Source: Bacteroidales bacterium (GTDB taxonomy: Bacteria; Bacteroidota; Bacteroidia; Bacteroidales; F082). From it: a stretch of DNA of 64,000 bases. The position numbers and the translations under genes are program-made. The stretch lies in NCBI GenBank assembly GCA_024710405.1, contig JANJUV010000011.1:124001-188000 (forward strand), given 5' to 3'. Each line of letters starts with the position of its first letter. Position 1 is the stretch's first letter. Positions 7,616 to 16,055 of the stretch are shown here, piece by piece. A model generated the notes under the pieces. It was not told where the DNA came from and did not search any database. It saw only the letters and a list, made by a program, of their open reading frames with translations.

Positions 7616-9295
7616 ATGAAATCATTAACGAACATCATAATCCCTAAAGCCATGAAAACACAGATTATTATTTCTTTTCTTCTGCTGGTTGCCTTCAGCA
7701 TCAATGCCCGGCCCCATGCAGACCATGAACATGTTGCCGAGGTTAAGCCTGAAGGCACCATCACTCTAACTGCGACTGCTGATTTTGAGCCCTTGCTTGC
7801 AGAATGGCAAAAAGCCTTCAATACGCAACATCCGAAAACTCCCGTTGTGATCGTTGAGACTGCGCCTGACGCCATGCAATTAGGCAGCATTGGTATGAAT
7901 ATAACAGCCAATGAAGAAGATGTTTGGTCCGTCAACGTTGGCCGACAGATCATCGTTCCGGTAATCAGCAACAATCACCCGTATTTTGAAGGTATTACAA
8001 AAAGCGGGATTACTCTTGAGATGCTGCAGGAATTGCTTTCAGGCATGAAAGTGATGCCCAAGGGTCTTGATGGAGAAATCATTGGCACGGATCCTTTGGT
8101 GTTTTATTTACTAAATGAACCTTCAATGATTCAACAACTTGAACAGGCCTTTGGCTATAATTCTGCTAACAGTTCAAACAATCGCCTTGAACATATCGAA
8201 GACCTCAGGTTAAAACTGACACAAAATCCAGCCGCGATTGCCTTTGCTCCCTTACATTACCTTATTGACCGTATGAACCCCATATTATACAGCGGTTACA
8301 GCATTTTGCCCATCGATAGAAATGAAAATGGTATTATTGACAGAATGGAAGCTTTTTATGGTAACCCGGAAACCTTTATTCGTTCGGCCTGGATGGGTAA
8401 ATACCCGCACGCACTTACTGTGCCTGTTATGATCCGGGCATCTTCTTCAGGCATAAGCGAAACACAGGCTTCCTTCCTCAGCTGGGTGCTCACAAGCGGT
8501 CAGCACTATCTTGGTCAAGCAGGTTGTGTTGATCTTACCGGGATTGAGCGCGAATCAGGTTTGGCAATGATAACAGCTCCGGAGATTGGAATAGTTGCCG
8601 AAGCTCCCGCAGCGGCATGGTTGCCCGTGTTGCTTGTGATTATTGGCGGTCTGGTTATCATGGGCTTGGTGGTTACCTGGTTGTTTCGCAGCAGCCAAAC
8701 AGAAGAACCTGTTTTGCCTTCGCCTGTAAAGTCCATGTTCAGCGAAGATACCATAGTAGCACCCAAAGGTATGCTGTATGATAAAACACACACATGGGCC
8801 TTTATGGAAAATGACGGAATGGTAAAGATTGGCATGGATAGCTTTTTGCAGCATCTGGCCGGACAAGCTGTACGAATCGTTTCCAAACCAGCCGGTGAGA
8901 AAGTAGCAAAGGGCGATCATATCATCACGCTTGTAAGCAACGGTAAGAAAATGGAGCTACGGTCACCGATAAGTGGTACGATAAAAGCATGCAATACTGA
9001 AGTAAAAAATGGCAATCTGTCGGAGAATCTTGCAGAAAACTGGGTATGCAGTATTGAACCTGCCAACTGGAAGCGTGATTCGCAGTTTATGATTATGTAT
9101 GAGCAATACAGGCAATGGTTGAAAGACGAATTCTCCAGACTCCGCGATTTCCTTGCTTCGGCCATGAGCACCCATGCAACTCAATATGCACAGATTACAT
9201 TGCAGGATGGGGGAGAATTCATGGAAGGACTGCTTGCCGAATTGGGTCCTGAAGTTTGGGAAGACTTTCAATATGGCTTTCTCGACTCTATCTGA
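7616..9295 (+). CDS. PstS-like periplasmic binding domain fused through one TM helix to a GcvH-like domain
   Basis: 559 residues. The first hydrophobic stretch (MKTQIIISFLLLVAFSINA, residues 13-31) is a signal peptide; translation could also begin at its Met (7652). Residues about 40-325 resemble the periplasmic phosphate-binding (PstS) fold: ITLTATADFEPLLAEWQKAF, then NNHPYFEGITKSGITLEMLQ, then GTDPLVFYLL. One membrane helix follows at about 333-356. Residues about 384-484 resemble the glycine cleavage H protein: MLYDKTHTWAF, GDHIITLVSNGKKMELRSP, ISGTI. The lipoyl-lysine position of the ESVK motif is Gly, with Lys only one and two residues later. The last 75 residues, with LQDGGE near 529-534, recur in the protein at 11467. 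First gene of the operon behind the sigma-54 promoter. Inference: a sensor or scaffold joining a periplasmic ligand to a cytoplasmic barrel domain; reaction unknown. Confidence 0.75.
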   Translation: MKSLTNIIIPKAMKTQIIISFLLLVAFSINARPHADHEHVAEVKPEGTITLTATADFEPLLAEWQKAFNTQHPKTPVVIVETAPDAMQLGSIGMNITANEEDVWSVNVGRQIIVPVISNNHPYFEGITKSGITLEMLQELLSGMKVMPKGLDGEIIGTDPLVFYLLNEPSMIQQLEQAFGYNSANSSNNRLEHIEDLRLKLTQNPAAIAFAPLHYLIDRMNPILYSGYSILPIDRNENGIIDRMEAFYGNPETFIRSAWMGKYPHALTVPVMIRASSSGISETQASFLSWVLTSGQHYLGQAGCVDLTGIERESGLAMITAPEIGIVAEAPAAAWLPVLLVIIGGLVIMGLVVTWLFRSSQTEEPVLPSPVKSMFSEDTIVAPKGMLYDKTHTWAFMENDGMVKIGMDSFLQHLAGQAVRIVSKPAGEKVAKGDHIITLVSNGKKMELRSPISGTIKACNTEVKNGNLSENLAENWVCSIEPANWKRDSQFMIMYEQYRQWLKDEFSRLRDFLASAMSTHATQYAQITLQDGGEFMEGLLAELGPEVWEDFQYGFLDSI

Positions 9296-9355
9296 TGTAA
9301 TATAAGACTATAGGAAATAATTTACCTGAATAGTAAAATCAAATTAACCAAAATC

Positions 9356-10219
9356 ATGTCAATTAGCAGACGAACATTTTTCAAAGCTATGGGTGCCACC
9401 GCTGTTGCCTTGTCGGTGGGCAAGGAGGTAGCCGCATCTGCCGAAGAAATGACTGGTGAAAGACCAGAATTATACGGGGTTTTATACGATGCAACACGCT
9501 GTGTTGGTTGTCACGGATGTGAATATGATTGTGCCGAAGCCCACGGACTTGAATATCCGGATATTCCCAAAAATCCGCCCTTGCGTAAAACAGATGAGGC
9601 ACACCTTACCGTTGTAAATCATTATGAAACCTCAAAAGGCAGTTTGCCCGTAAAGGTTCAGTGCATGCATTGTACACAACCCGCCTGCGACGCTGCGTGC
9701 CTGACACAGGCCATGCACAAAACTGAAGATGGGCCGGTGATCTGGCGCGAAGACAAATGTATGGGATGTCGATATTGTATGATATCGTGTCCGTTCGACA
9801 TACCTAAATTTGAATATCAGAGCACTAATCCACGTATCATGAAATGCGATATGTGCCATGACCGGTTAAAAGAAGGTGAAATACCGGCCTGTGTTTACAA
9901 TTGCCCTGAAGAAGCAATGATGTATGGCAAGCGCAGTGACTTAATCAGGGAAGCCAGAAAACGGATCCATGAGAACCCAGACCAGTATGTTGATTATATA
10001 TATGGTGAACACGAAGCAGGTGGAACCTCCTGGTTGTATATCTCTGCCGTTCCGTTTGAAGAGTTAGGTCTGAAGACGAGCATTCAAAAAAAATCCTATC
10101 CCGGATTGACAAAAGGTTTTATTTCAAGCATCGCACCTGTGGACATTCTTTTGCCGCTGGGCTTACTTGGAATTTATGAAGCAACAAGATCGAAACCTGA
10201 AACAATAGAGGAGGATTAA
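9356..10219 (+). CDS. HybA/NrfC-like ferredoxin with four [4Fe-4S] motifs, Tat signal and C-terminal anchor
   Basis: 287 residues. The N-terminus SRRTFFKAMGATAVALSV is a twin-arginine signal, so the protein is exported folded. Sixteen cysteines form four cluster sets: CVGCHGCEYDC, CMHCTQPACDAAC, CMGCRYCMISC, and CDMC with the later CVYNC. A hydrophobic stretch near residues 255-275 could anchor it to the membrane, as in HybA. Members of this family pass electrons between a periplasmic enzyme and a HybB/NrfD-type membrane protein, which is encoded next door. The gap of 60 bp to the upstream gene shows no terminator. The catalytic partner is not encoded nearby. Confidence 0.9.
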   Translation: MSISRRTFFKAMGATAVALSVGKEVAASAEEMTGERPELYGVLYDATRCVGCHGCEYDCAEAHGLEYPDIPKNPPLRKTDEAHLTVVNHYETSKGSLPVKVQCMHCTQPACDAACLTQAMHKTEDGPVIWREDKCMGCRYCMISCPFDIPKFEYQSTNPRIMKCDMCHDRLKEGEIPACVYNCPEEAMMYGKRSDLIREARKRIHENPDQYVDYIYGEHEAGGTSWLYISAVPFEELGLKTSIQKKSYPGLTKGFISSIAPVDILLPLGLLGIYEATRSKPETIEED

Positions 10220-10221
10220 CT

Positions 10222-11448
10222 ATGGAACGTGCACAAATTTCATGCACAGACAATAAGGATAATAACTTCTGGAAGTTTATCCTCAGTGAATTGAAGCCGA
10301 AAGGCAAGATATTTACACCTTTTAATGTGATTAGCCTTCCAATTATGCTGGTGGGCCTGGTAATCATTTATTTGCGTTTTCGAGATGGCATTGGTTCGGT
10401 CACAAACCTTAATCAGGAAATCCCCTGGGGTTTATGGATAGGATTTGATGTGGTTACCGGTGTGGCATTTGCCGGAGGAGCATATGTGCTGGTCTTTATG
10501 GTCAACATCCTCAATATGAAAAAGTATAAACCGATATTGAGGGTGACTGTACTGAACGGATTTCTGGCTTATCTCTTTTATTCAGCAGCCCTGTTGCTCG
10601 ACCTAGGACGTCCGCTGAAGATCATCAATGTAATCATTGGTAACAATTATGGTGTCAGTTCGGTGCTGTTTCTGGTGGGCTGGCATTTTCTATTATACAT
10701 GCTGGCCCTGCTTCTCGAGTTTTCTCCGGCTGTGGCCGAATGGCTGAATGCCCGTAAGCTGCGAAAGTTTTTAGGAACCATAGGCCTTGGGGCGGTGATA
10801 TTCGGAATAACGCTTTCGGTGCTTCACCAATCAGGCATCGGTGCCTTGTATCTGATGGCGATCGACAAAATTCATCCGTTATGGTACTCCGAATATTTAC
10901 CATTACAGTTTGTTGTGGCCAGCGTTTTTGCCGGCATCGCCATGGTAATACTCGAAGGCAGCATCAGTCATAAAGTGTTTGCTCACCAGTTGGGGCACAA
11001 CGCGCATGAAGAACACAACAGTATTTTGGTCGGACTTGCAAAAATCTGTGCTGGTGCTCTGTTCGCCTATCTGTCGCTCATGATCATAGTTTTTGTGCAT
11101 GGCAAAGACTGGAAGTATCTTGATTCGGGATGGGGAATGTGGTATTTACTCGAAATGATCGGTTTTGTCATTCTTCCTATGCTTATTTTTTACTTCAGCT
11201 ACAGACACAAGAATCTGCTGGCCATCAGAATTGCCGCAGTGATCACTTTGCTGGGCGTAATCCTGAATAGAATGAATATATCCATCATTGTGTACCGCTG
11301 GTACGATGTGGAAAGATATGTGCCGAGCTGGCAGGAATTTGTCGTCACACTAACCATTATTTTCATCGAAATATGGGTGCTCCGATGGATCATCATGCGG
11401 ATGCCTGTGTTGCGTAAATCACCCGAGTGGGTTCGAGATGATCATTAA
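10222..11448 (+). CDS. HybB/NrfD-family integral membrane quinone-interacting subunit
   Basis: 408 residues with about nine or ten membrane segments. The segment PWGLWIGFDVVTGVAFAGG is typical of HybB, the haem-free membrane subunit that exchanges electrons with (mena)quinone. The start codon lies 2 bp after the stop of the HybA-like gene. A strong Shine-Dalgarno site GAGGAGG (10208-10214) lies in the end of that gene, suggesting translational coupling and a joint complex. HybB is the better match than the shorter NrfD or PsrC. The direction of electron flow cannot be read from the sequence. Confidence 0.9.
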   Translation: MERAQISCTDNKDNNFWKFILSELKPKGKIFTPFNVISLPIMLVGLVIIYLRFRDGIGSVTNLNQEIPWGLWIGFDVVTGVAFAGGAYVLVFMVNILNMKKYKPILRVTVLNGFLAYLFYSAALLLDLGRPLKIINVIIGNNYGVSSVLFLVGWHFLLYMLALLLEFSPAVAEWLNARKLRKFLGTIGLGAVIFGITLSVLHQSGIGALYLMAIDKIHPLWYSEYLPLQFVVASVFAGIAMVILEGSISHKVFAHQLGHNAHEEHNSILVGLAKICAGALFAYLSLMIIVFVHGKDWKYLDSGWGMWYLLEMIGFVILPMLIFYFSYRHKNLLAIRIAAVITLLGVILNRMNISIIVYRWYDVERYVPSWQEFVVTLTIIFIEIWVLRWIIMRMPVLRKSPEWVRDDH

Positions 11449-11466
11449 CTTTAATTCAATAGAACT

Positions 11467-12186
11467 ATGGAAACATTTCATTATTACAACATTTTTGAAA
11501 CCAAGGGTATCGAGTACCTGATTACCGTTGTGTTTTTCCTGTCGCTTATTCCGTTCTGGATTATTCTGAACAACCGCGATAAGATTGCAAAAGGAATCAA
11601 AAAGGCTCTAGGTGTATTGTCTGTCAGTAAACTCAGGATTCCGCAGGGCATCTTTTACAGCCCCGGCCACACCTGGACGTATCTGAGGCGAAACGGAACG
11701 GCCAGAGTTGGTGTTGACGACCTTTTGCTCAGTATCACAGGTCCATTTACCTTAAATGCTGTTCCAGAATCAGGTACAGCAGTCAGCAAAGGAGATGTGA
11801 TTGCCCGCATTGTACAGCAAGACAAGGAACTTGCCATCAAGTCACCTGTTTCAGGTGTACTTAAATCCGCAAATCAATCAATCTTCGAACATCCTGAAGT
11901 GCTGATGGACGATCCGTATGGCACAGGCTGGATGTTTGAGATTAAGCCTTCGGCCTGGAAAGAAGACACCGCAGCCTATTATCTTGCAGATGAAGCCGTG
12001 CGATGGACAGGAGAAGAACTTGTCCGCTTCAAGGATTTTCTGGCCGGATCGCTTCAGCGGCATGACGAAACACCAAGCCTGCTGGCACTGCAGGACGGTG
12101 GCGAACTGCGCGAGCACCTGCTGGCCGATTTGCCAAAAGAAGTCTGGATGGATTTTGAACATGAATTCCTCGCTTCAAAAAACTGA
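11467..12186 (+). CDS. Membrane-anchored GcvH-like protein
   Basis: 239 residues. One N-terminal membrane helix (YLITVVFFLSLIPFWIIL, about 18-36), then a GcvH-like barrel domain (about 60-160): IFYSPGHTWTYL, GDVIARIVQQDKELAIKSP, VSGVL, and DPYGTGWMFEIKPS. The DPYGTGW segment is typical of H proteins, but the lysine that carries lipoate is not in register: the ESVK-equivalent positions read VQQD and a Lys follows. The C-terminal region (about 165-239) ends in LQDGGE, LLADLPKEVW and DFEHEFL, and matches the end of the protein at 7616. It lies 18 bp behind the HybB-like gene and is the last gene before a terminator. Role unknown; probably part of the same membrane complex. Confidence 0.82.
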   Translation: METFHYYNIFETKGIEYLITVVFFLSLIPFWIILNNRDKIAKGIKKALGVLSVSKLRIPQGIFYSPGHTWTYLRRNGTARVGVDDLLLSITGPFTLNAVPESGTAVSKGDVIARIVQQDKELAIKSPVSGVLKSANQSIFEHPEVLMDDPYGTGWMFEIKPSAWKEDTAAYYLADEAVRWTGEELVRFKDFLAGSLQRHDETPSLLALQDGGELREHLLADLPKEVWMDFEHEFLASKN

Positions 12187-12280
12187 CAAAAGGAATCATT
12201 TTCCTATAATAAATTCGTACATTGCAGGGGTTTTTGCAGGAGAAACTCCATGAATAAAAATAGTTATACATAACAGATCA

Positions 12281-12313
12281 CAGCCTTTGCCTATCCAGCG
12301 CAAAGGCTGTTTT
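12281..12313 (+). terminator. Intrinsic terminator after the GcvH-like gene
   Basis: Perfect 10-bp stem CAGCCTTTGC / GCAAAGGCTG, 9-nt loop, then TTTT. It separates the electron-transfer genes from the kinase gene, although read-through is possible since all genes point the same way. Confidence 0.82.
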
Positions 12314-12336
12314 CTGTCTAAAAAAAAATCAGGTTT

Positions 12337-14016
12337 ATGAAACCAGAACCCGGAAAACCGGAACGAACAGCTTTACTCAGTTTCCTTCAGGCAAGGTATC
12401 TGCATTTCACCCGATCGCTCTACAGCAGGATTGTGTTGATGATTTCCATTCTTGCCCTGTTTCTCTTTTTTGCCTATAACTTTATATTCAGGTCAGTGAA
12501 TGACAATTATATTGATTCAATCATTGATTATAAGAGCAGCAATATCAGTTCAATTGTCAATGCTGCGTTATATCACTCTATGCTTCGAAATGATTATGAA
12601 GAGTTGTTCAATACGCTCGATATCATCAATAATTTGTCGGAGATGGATGAGCTTAACCTTTATAACAGCAGCGACAGCCTTGTTTATTCGGCCTATTCAG
12701 AGCGTGCACGTCACCTTAATAATCCCAATTGCATGTTGTGTCACGAAAGCATGTCTCAATTGTTTCCCGGGGATGGAAAAACCTTCAGGGTGGTGAGTGC
12801 GGAAACAAATTGCTCCATGTTTGTGGAAACCGACAATTCGCGACACCTACTCATACGCAATCCCATACTTAATGAACGGTCGTGTTACACAAACCAATGC
12901 CATGCCCATTCACCGGACGAGGTTGTGCTTGGCTCCATGATTATTCACCTGCCTCTGAAAGACTTTGACGACAACATTGAAGCCTCCACCAATAAATATT
13001 TGCTGTTGGCTATTATTGCTACAGTCATATTTACCGGACTTTTACTCATGTTCACCAGAAGTAATATTCAAAGACCTTTAAACGAACTGGTAGTTGCGAG
13101 TAACTCCATCACTCAGGGAAACCGAAAAGTGCGTATGAAGGTGAAACCCGGACAGCTGGAAGAACTGCGAACGGTTTCATCTGCGTTCAATGAGATGCTC
13201 GATAAACTGCATGCTGCCAATCAGGAGCTTGAAAACTGGTCGCGCCAGCTTGAATATAAGGTCCAGAAGAAGTCTGAAGAGCTCAGTTCGGTTCAAAACG
13301 AACTCATTCAGATTGAACGGATTGCCTCTCTTGGTAAACTCTCGGCTAGTGTGGCTCATGAATTGAATAATCCGCTATCAGGCATTCTGGTCTATGCTAA
13401 GCTGATTCATAAGCAGCTTACCTCTGCTGAGCTAACCGATGTCAAAAAGGAAGCAGCACTTAAGCATCTGAAACTGATAGAAAGCGAAACCAAACGCTGT
13501 GGCGATATTGTCAAAGGTCTCCTCGATTTTTCGCGCAAAGACCAGACAGACTTTGAGCCCTGTTCTGTTCACGAAATCCTGCGCGAGACATATGACTTGC
13601 TTCATCACCAGATGAAGATCAAAAACATAGGTTTTTTGACTGATTACAAAGCCTATGGTGATATGGTACTGTGTAGCCCGAATCAGATCAAACAAGCCTG
13701 CGTGGCCATGCTGGTAAATTCGTCGGAAGCTGTCAGTGACAATGGTGAAATTATCCTGCGGACCCTAAATAACGATCAGCAATCCATTACTATTGATATT
13801 GTTGACAATGGAAAAGGTATTGCTGAGGAGAACCTACAGCATATTTTTGAGCCATTCTTCTCCACCAAACACGAAGCTTCGGGAATCGGACTTGGACTGG
13901 CAATAGTTCACGGTATTGTACAGAGTCATAAAGGAGTAATCTCCGTAAAGTCTGCCCCGGGCAAAGGAACCACTATGAGTATTACCTTACCATTGATTAA
14001 AAGTAAAACCCTTTAA
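12337..14016 (+). CDS. Sensor histidine kinase with c-type haem motifs in the periplasmic domain
   Basis: 559 residues. Membrane helices at about 31-52 and 221-240 enclose a periplasmic domain of roughly 170 residues with CMLCH (132-136, CxxCH) and CYTNQCH (186-192, Cx4CH), both usable for covalent haem c. A HAMP domain follows, then a coiled coil. HisKA has [12 protein letters not shown] with phospho-accepting His341. The ATPase domain shows [25 protein letters not shown] and [12 protein letters not shown]. This is an NtrB/ZraS-type kinase that would sense redox state or a small ligand through haem. The start of its partner regulator lies 3 bp after the stop. CcsBA, encoded at 47503, could attach the haem. 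Confidence 0.9.
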   Translation: MKPEPGKPERTALLSFLQARYLHFTRSLYSRIVLMISILALFLFFAYNFIFRSVNDNYIDSIIDYKSSNISSIVNAALYHSMLRNDYEELFNTLDIINNLSEMDELNLYNSSDSLVYSAYSERARHLNNPNCMLCHESMSQLFPGDGKTFRVVSAETNCSMFVETDNSRHLLIRNPILNERSCYTNQCHAHSPDEVVLGSMIIHLPLKDFDDNIEASTNKYLLLAIIATVIFTGLLLMFTRSNIQRPLNELVVASNSITQGNRKVRMKVKPGQLEELRTVSSAFNEMLDKLHAANQELENWSRQLEYKVQKKSEELSSVQNELIQIERIASLGKLSASVAHELNNPLSGILVYAKLIHKQLTSAELTDVKKEAALKHLKLIESETKRCGDIVKGLLDFSRKDQTDFEPCSVHEILRETYDLLHHQMKIKNIGFLTDYKAYGDMVLCSPNQIKQACVAMLVNSSEAVSDNGEIILRTLNNDQQSITIDIVDNGKGIAEENLQHIFEPFFSTKHEASGIGLGLAIVHGIVQSHKGVISVKSAPGKGTTMSITLPLIKSKTL

Positions 14017-14019
14017 GAT

Positions 14020-15363
14020 ATGTCAACAAATATTAACATGCTAATTGTTGATGATGAGGAATCGGTACGCGATTCTTTATACAATTGGTTCATCGAAGAC
14101 GGTTATGAAGTTGGATGTGCCGAAAATGCCAGTGTTGCGCTAAATATGCTCGAAAAGAAGGATTTCGATATCATATTGGCAGATATTAAAATGCCCGGAA
14201 TGGATGGGCTTGAGATGTTGAAACGTATTAAAACTATCAAGCCATCGGCTATTGTGATCATTATGACGGCCTTTGCAACAGTTGACACAGCCGTTCAGGC
14301 ACTAAAGGACGGAGCATTCGATTATGTGACCAAGCCCTTTGATCCCGATGATTTGTCGCATCTGATACGTAATGCCTCAAAACAGATCGCACTTTCCAGT
14401 GAGAATGAAAGTCTGAAAAGTCGGATCACCAATCTCGAGCAGGTTGAGGACCTGATTGGCAGCAGTGAGGCCATGCAGCAGGTGTTGCGCGAAGTACAGA
14501 GTGTAGCACCTTCAAATGCTTCGGTGATCATCACCGGGGAAAGTGGAACAGGAAAAGAGTTGATCGCCAGGGCTATACATGCAAATTCACCCCGCAAATT
14601 CTTCCCGATGGTAAGTGTACACTGTGGGGCACTGTCAGAAAGCCTGCTCGAAAGTGAACTTTTCGGGCACGAAAAAGGAGCATTTACCGGAGCTGTGTAC
14701 AACCGCAAAGGCAGGTTTGAAATGGCTGATAACGGAACAATCTTTCTTGATGAAATAGCAACTATTTCGGCCAAAATGCAGATTGAGTTGCTTCGGGTGC
14801 TCGAGACAAAGAGTTTCATGAGGGTTGGAGGCAACAAACTGATCAATTCCGATTTCAGGGTCATCTGTGCAACAAACAAGGACCTGAAAAAGATGGTGGA
14901 TAACGGTACTTTTCGAGAAGATTTATATTACAGACTGAATGTAGTCAACATTTTGATTCCGCCACTCAGGGAACGTGTAGATGATATACCGCTTCTGGTG
15001 GATTATTTCATCCGGAAGTATTGCAATGCCATGAGCCGGAATATCGTCAGCATTGAACCGGCAGCTATCAGGAAACTTAAGGAGTTTGAGTTTCCGGGAA
15101 ATGTTCGCGAGCTTGAAAACATGATAGAGCGGGCAATTGTTGTTGGAAACGGGAAGGAGATCAGGGTGAAAGATTTGCCTCTGTCGCAGGAAAGTGTTGT
15201 CTCCAGCTCTGTCGAAAGTCTTGATGAACTGGAAAAGAAACACATACAGCTTATCCTGAATAAGTACGACTGGAATATTTCGCGGGCATCAAAAGCCTTG
15301 CAGGTAGATCGTGTTACCCTATACAATAAAATTAAGAAGTTCGATCTGAAACAACCGGACTGA
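14020..15363 (+). CDS. Sigma-54-dependent response regulator (NtrC family, complete)
   Basis: 447 residues. Receiver domain with VDDEESVRDSL, Asp55 in LADIKMPGMDG, and DYVTKPFDP. The AAA+ domain has Walker A GESGTGKE (173-180), an intact GAFTGA loop (220-225) and NGTIFLDEI. A C-terminal Fis-type helix-turn-helix ends the protein (ISRASKALQVDRVTLYNKIK). All parts needed to activate sigma-54 promoters are present, unlike the regulator at 5434. It pairs with the haem-motif kinase and is the likely activator of the promoter at 7568 through the palindromes at 7386-7515. Inference: the signal-transduction pair sits behind the genes it controls. Confidence 0.93.
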   Translation: MSTNINMLIVDDEESVRDSLYNWFIEDGYEVGCAENASVALNMLEKKDFDIILADIKMPGMDGLEMLKRIKTIKPSAIVIIMTAFATVDTAVQALKDGAFDYVTKPFDPDDLSHLIRNASKQIALSSENESLKSRITNLEQVEDLIGSSEAMQQVLREVQSVAPSNASVIITGESGTGKELIARAIHANSPRKFFPMVSVHCGALSESLLESELFGHEKGAFTGAVYNRKGRFEMADNGTIFLDEIATISAKMQIELLRVLETKSFMRVGGNKLINSDFRVICATNKDLKKMVDNGTFREDLYYRLNVVNILIPPLRERVDDIPLLVDYFIRKYCNAMSRNIVSIEPAAIRKLKEFEFPGNVRELENMIERAIVVGNGKEIRVKDLPLSQESVVSSSVESLDELEKKHIQLILNKYDWNISRASKALQVDRVTLYNKIKKFDLKQPD

Positions 15364-15405
15364 CGATCGGAATTTCATTGATGTGCCGCTAAACAGAACT
15401 GCTTC

Positions 15406-15951
15406 ATGAAATTGCCTGGGATTACACTGATTGCTATTGGTTATTTCGAACGAAAAATGCTCGATGCATTGGCAGATGAGGTTTCGAACGAATACCATAC
15501 TGATGTCTATCTCAGGGAGGAGTTTAAAGACCTGAGCCCATTCTTCGACCCTGCGCGGAAACAATACAATGGCAATGCGTTGCTCAAAGAAATTGAAAGC
15601 CAATATGCTCTCGAAAACCGTAAAACGATTGCTTTGGTAACTGTCGATCTGTTTATTCCCATTCTTACCTATATTTTTGGTCAGGCTTACCTGAATGGCC
15701 GCACAGGTATTGCCTCAATGTATCGATTGAGCAATGAGCGCTACGGACTCCCGCGTAATGATGAACTGCTTTTCGACCGATGTGTAAAAGAACTGGTGCA
15801 CGAACTGGGTCATGCATATGGATTGATCCATTGCCGCACCTTAAGGTGTGTGATGTTGTCGAGTACTTATGTTGAGGATATTGATCAGAAAAGCATGCAT
15901 TTGTGTATGGAATGTCAAAAAATTCTAGGCATTCACGATCATAAGAAATAA
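15406..15951 (+). CDS. Archaemetzincin-family zinc metalloprotease
   Basis: 181 residues. It has the archaemetzincin signature in order: HELGHAYGLIHC, four residues, C, then VM, sixteen residues, CMEC. The first His residues bind the catalytic zinc and the cysteines a second, structural zinc. No signal peptide, so cytoplasmic. The family occurs in archaea and scattered bacteria; substrates are poorly known. It follows the sigma-54 regulator by 42 bp and may be co-transcribed. A separate promoter for gcvT begins right after it. Confidence 0.88.
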   Translation: MKLPGITLIAIGYFERKMLDALADEVSNEYHTDVYLREEFKDLSPFFDPARKQYNGNALLKEIESQYALENRKTIALVTVDLFIPILTYIFGQAYLNGRTGIASMYRLSNERYGLPRNDELLFDRCVKELVHELGHAYGLIHCRTLRCVMLSSTYVEDIDQKSMHLCMECQKILGIHDHKK

Positions 15952-15956
15952 CCTGT

Positions 15957-15988
15957 TTTCGGTTGTGTATTTCATTTAGCTACCTTTG
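15957..15988 (+). promoter_or_regulatory. Putative promoter of gcvT
   Basis: TTTC (15957-15960), 20-bp spacer, TACCTTTG (15981-15988). The -7 element is an exact match; the upstream box is weaker. Leader about 60 nt. Confidence 0.5.
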
Positions 15989-16055
15989 CAAATGATGTTG
16001 TTAAAAATAGAACAATACAAACACTTATTATTCAACTTTATATAAACAAGACCAA

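Noticed and set aside
8085-8101. Second TTGGCACG-like string as another sigma-54 promoter
   Set aside because: It lies inside the coding region of the fusion gene, the -12 spacing does not fit, and no gene starts behind it.
7616-9295. Annotation of this gene or that at 11467 as glycine cleavage H protein
   Set aside because: The lipoyl-lysine register is lost in both, each has a membrane helix and an extra C-terminal region, and they sit with electron-transfer genes.
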